DNA of 5,817 nucleotides from Betaproteobacteria bacterium (GTDB lineage: Bacteria; Pseudomonadota; Gammaproteobacteria; Burkholderiales; Gallionellaceae). Each line of letters opens with the position of its first letter. The first letter of the stretch is position 1. Both the position numbers and the translations under genes were made by a program. Positions 5,454 through 5,817 of the stretch are shown piece after piece. The DNA is taken from the NCBI GenBank assembly GCA_028871775.1, contig JAGWMH010000123.1, positions 1-5,817 on the forward strand. Reading direction: 5' to 3'. The notes beneath the pieces were generated by a model. It was not told where the DNA came from. It saw only the letters and a program-made list of their open reading frames with translations, and searched no databases.

Positions 5454-5817
5454 AGAGGTTGGATAGGAAAGTTGTCTTGTTGGTGGCGGTGTTGGCAATG
5501 ATCGCGGTAAGCGGCTATTGGGAATGGCAAAAATTTCATGCTCATCAGACAGAAGCAACCATCGGAAAAACTGCTGCCCATGCTACTTCGGATACCGTAC
5601 GTTTCCCTGTTGACGCGCCGCAATTAGCATTTTTGCGGATCAAACCGGTAGATACTTTTCCTGAACCATTGATAGAAGGGCTTAATGCTCGCATCGCCTA
5701 TAATGATAATTATACTGCGCGGGTTTTTTCGCCTGTTGCCGGTCGGGTCGTCAAGATTGCAGCCGAGGCCGGTCAACAGGTCAAGACGGGCGATCCGTTG
5801 TTGTGGATTGATTCGCC
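5450..5817 (+). CDS. RND efflux periplasmic adaptor (CzcB/HlyD-like), partial at the window end
   Basis: The first 122 codons of a membrane-fusion protein are present; the rest lies beyond the window. It begins MKRLDRKVVLLVAVLAMIAV, a basic start and a single hydrophobic segment that anchors or exports the protein. After a linker, residues about 83-122 contain a beta-strand motif and the first half of a biotinyl/lipoyl domain: ARIAYNDNYTARVFSPVAGR, then VVKIAAEAGQQVKTGDPLL and WIDSP. This RVFSPVAGRV pattern is typical of CzcB-like adaptors, which link the inner-membrane RND pump to the outer-membrane channel. Its ATG at 5450 overlaps the upstream stop (ATGA) and is served by AGGAG at 5435-5439, 10 bp away, so the two are translationally coupled. 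An ATG at 5443 in another frame ends after seven codons and is not used. An RND pump gene is expected next. The similarity hints at metals but does not prove the substrate. Confidence 0.88.
   Translation, partial: MKRLDRKVVLLVAVLAMIAVSGYWEWQKFHAHQTEATIGKTAAHATSDTVRFPVDAPQLAFLRIKPVDTFPEPLIEGLNARIAYNDNYTARVFSPVAGRVVKIAAEAGQQVKTGDPLLWIDS

Noticed and set aside
5443..5466. ATG at 5443 as the adaptor start
   Set aside because: That frame ends after seven codons at TAG; the ATG at 5450 opens the long adaptor frame.

Overview
The window looks like a chromosomal segment of a Gram-negative proteobacterium, most likely a betaproteobacterium of the Nitrosomonadales/Gallionellaceae kind. This placement is inference from protein style (a TctE-type sensor kinase with a 2CSK_N-like periplasmic domain, a NodT-type outer-membrane lipoprotein, and a PRC-barrel/MgtE_N/CBS protein) and from moderate GC content. 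No rRNA or other phylogenetic marker is present. I see no tRNA, CRISPR array or insertion sequence.

Left block (1-1538): a complete plus-strand gene (45-1295) encodes a soluble protein with an N-terminal PRC-barrel-like part, an MgtE N-terminal domain and a CBS pair, but no membrane channel. It is followed by about 200 bp of non-coding DNA with several inverted repeats, the strongest being a bidirectional terminator-like hairpin at 1441-1482. Directly after it comes an excellent ribosome binding site and the first 12 codons of what looks like a DUF4337-type protein (MAEEKKEAWLNY). These codons stop resembling the family just where the tail of the next gene, on the other strand, begins. I read this as a gene cut off by a rearrangement.

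Middle block (1539-3573, minus strand): a two-component system in the order response regulator then histidine kinase, with coding regions overlapping by 20 bp. The regulator is OmpR-type (Asp51) and the kinase is TctE/QseC-type (His245 in the 456-residue form).

Divergent intergenic region (3574-3794): it is rich in signals. There is a perfect 7-bp direct repeat with 11-bp spacing just ahead of the regulator start, a canonical intrinsic terminator pointing toward the efflux genes, an inverted repeat overlapping a hexamer direct repeat, and a perfect TATAAT placed so that transcription could begin on the ATG of the next gene.

Right block (3795-5817, plus strand): a NodT/OprM-family outer-membrane efflux lipoprotein and, overlapping it by 4 bp, the start of a CzcB/HlyD-like periplasmic adaptor cut by the window edge. 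The expected RND pump gene lies outside the window. The layout suggests that the two-component system senses a periplasmic signal and controls a tripartite RND efflux pump. The substrate (metal, drug or other) cannot be decided from this sequence. Nothing here is clearly a wholly new system. The most unusual points are the truncated gene at the module edge and the dense signals in the divergent control region.
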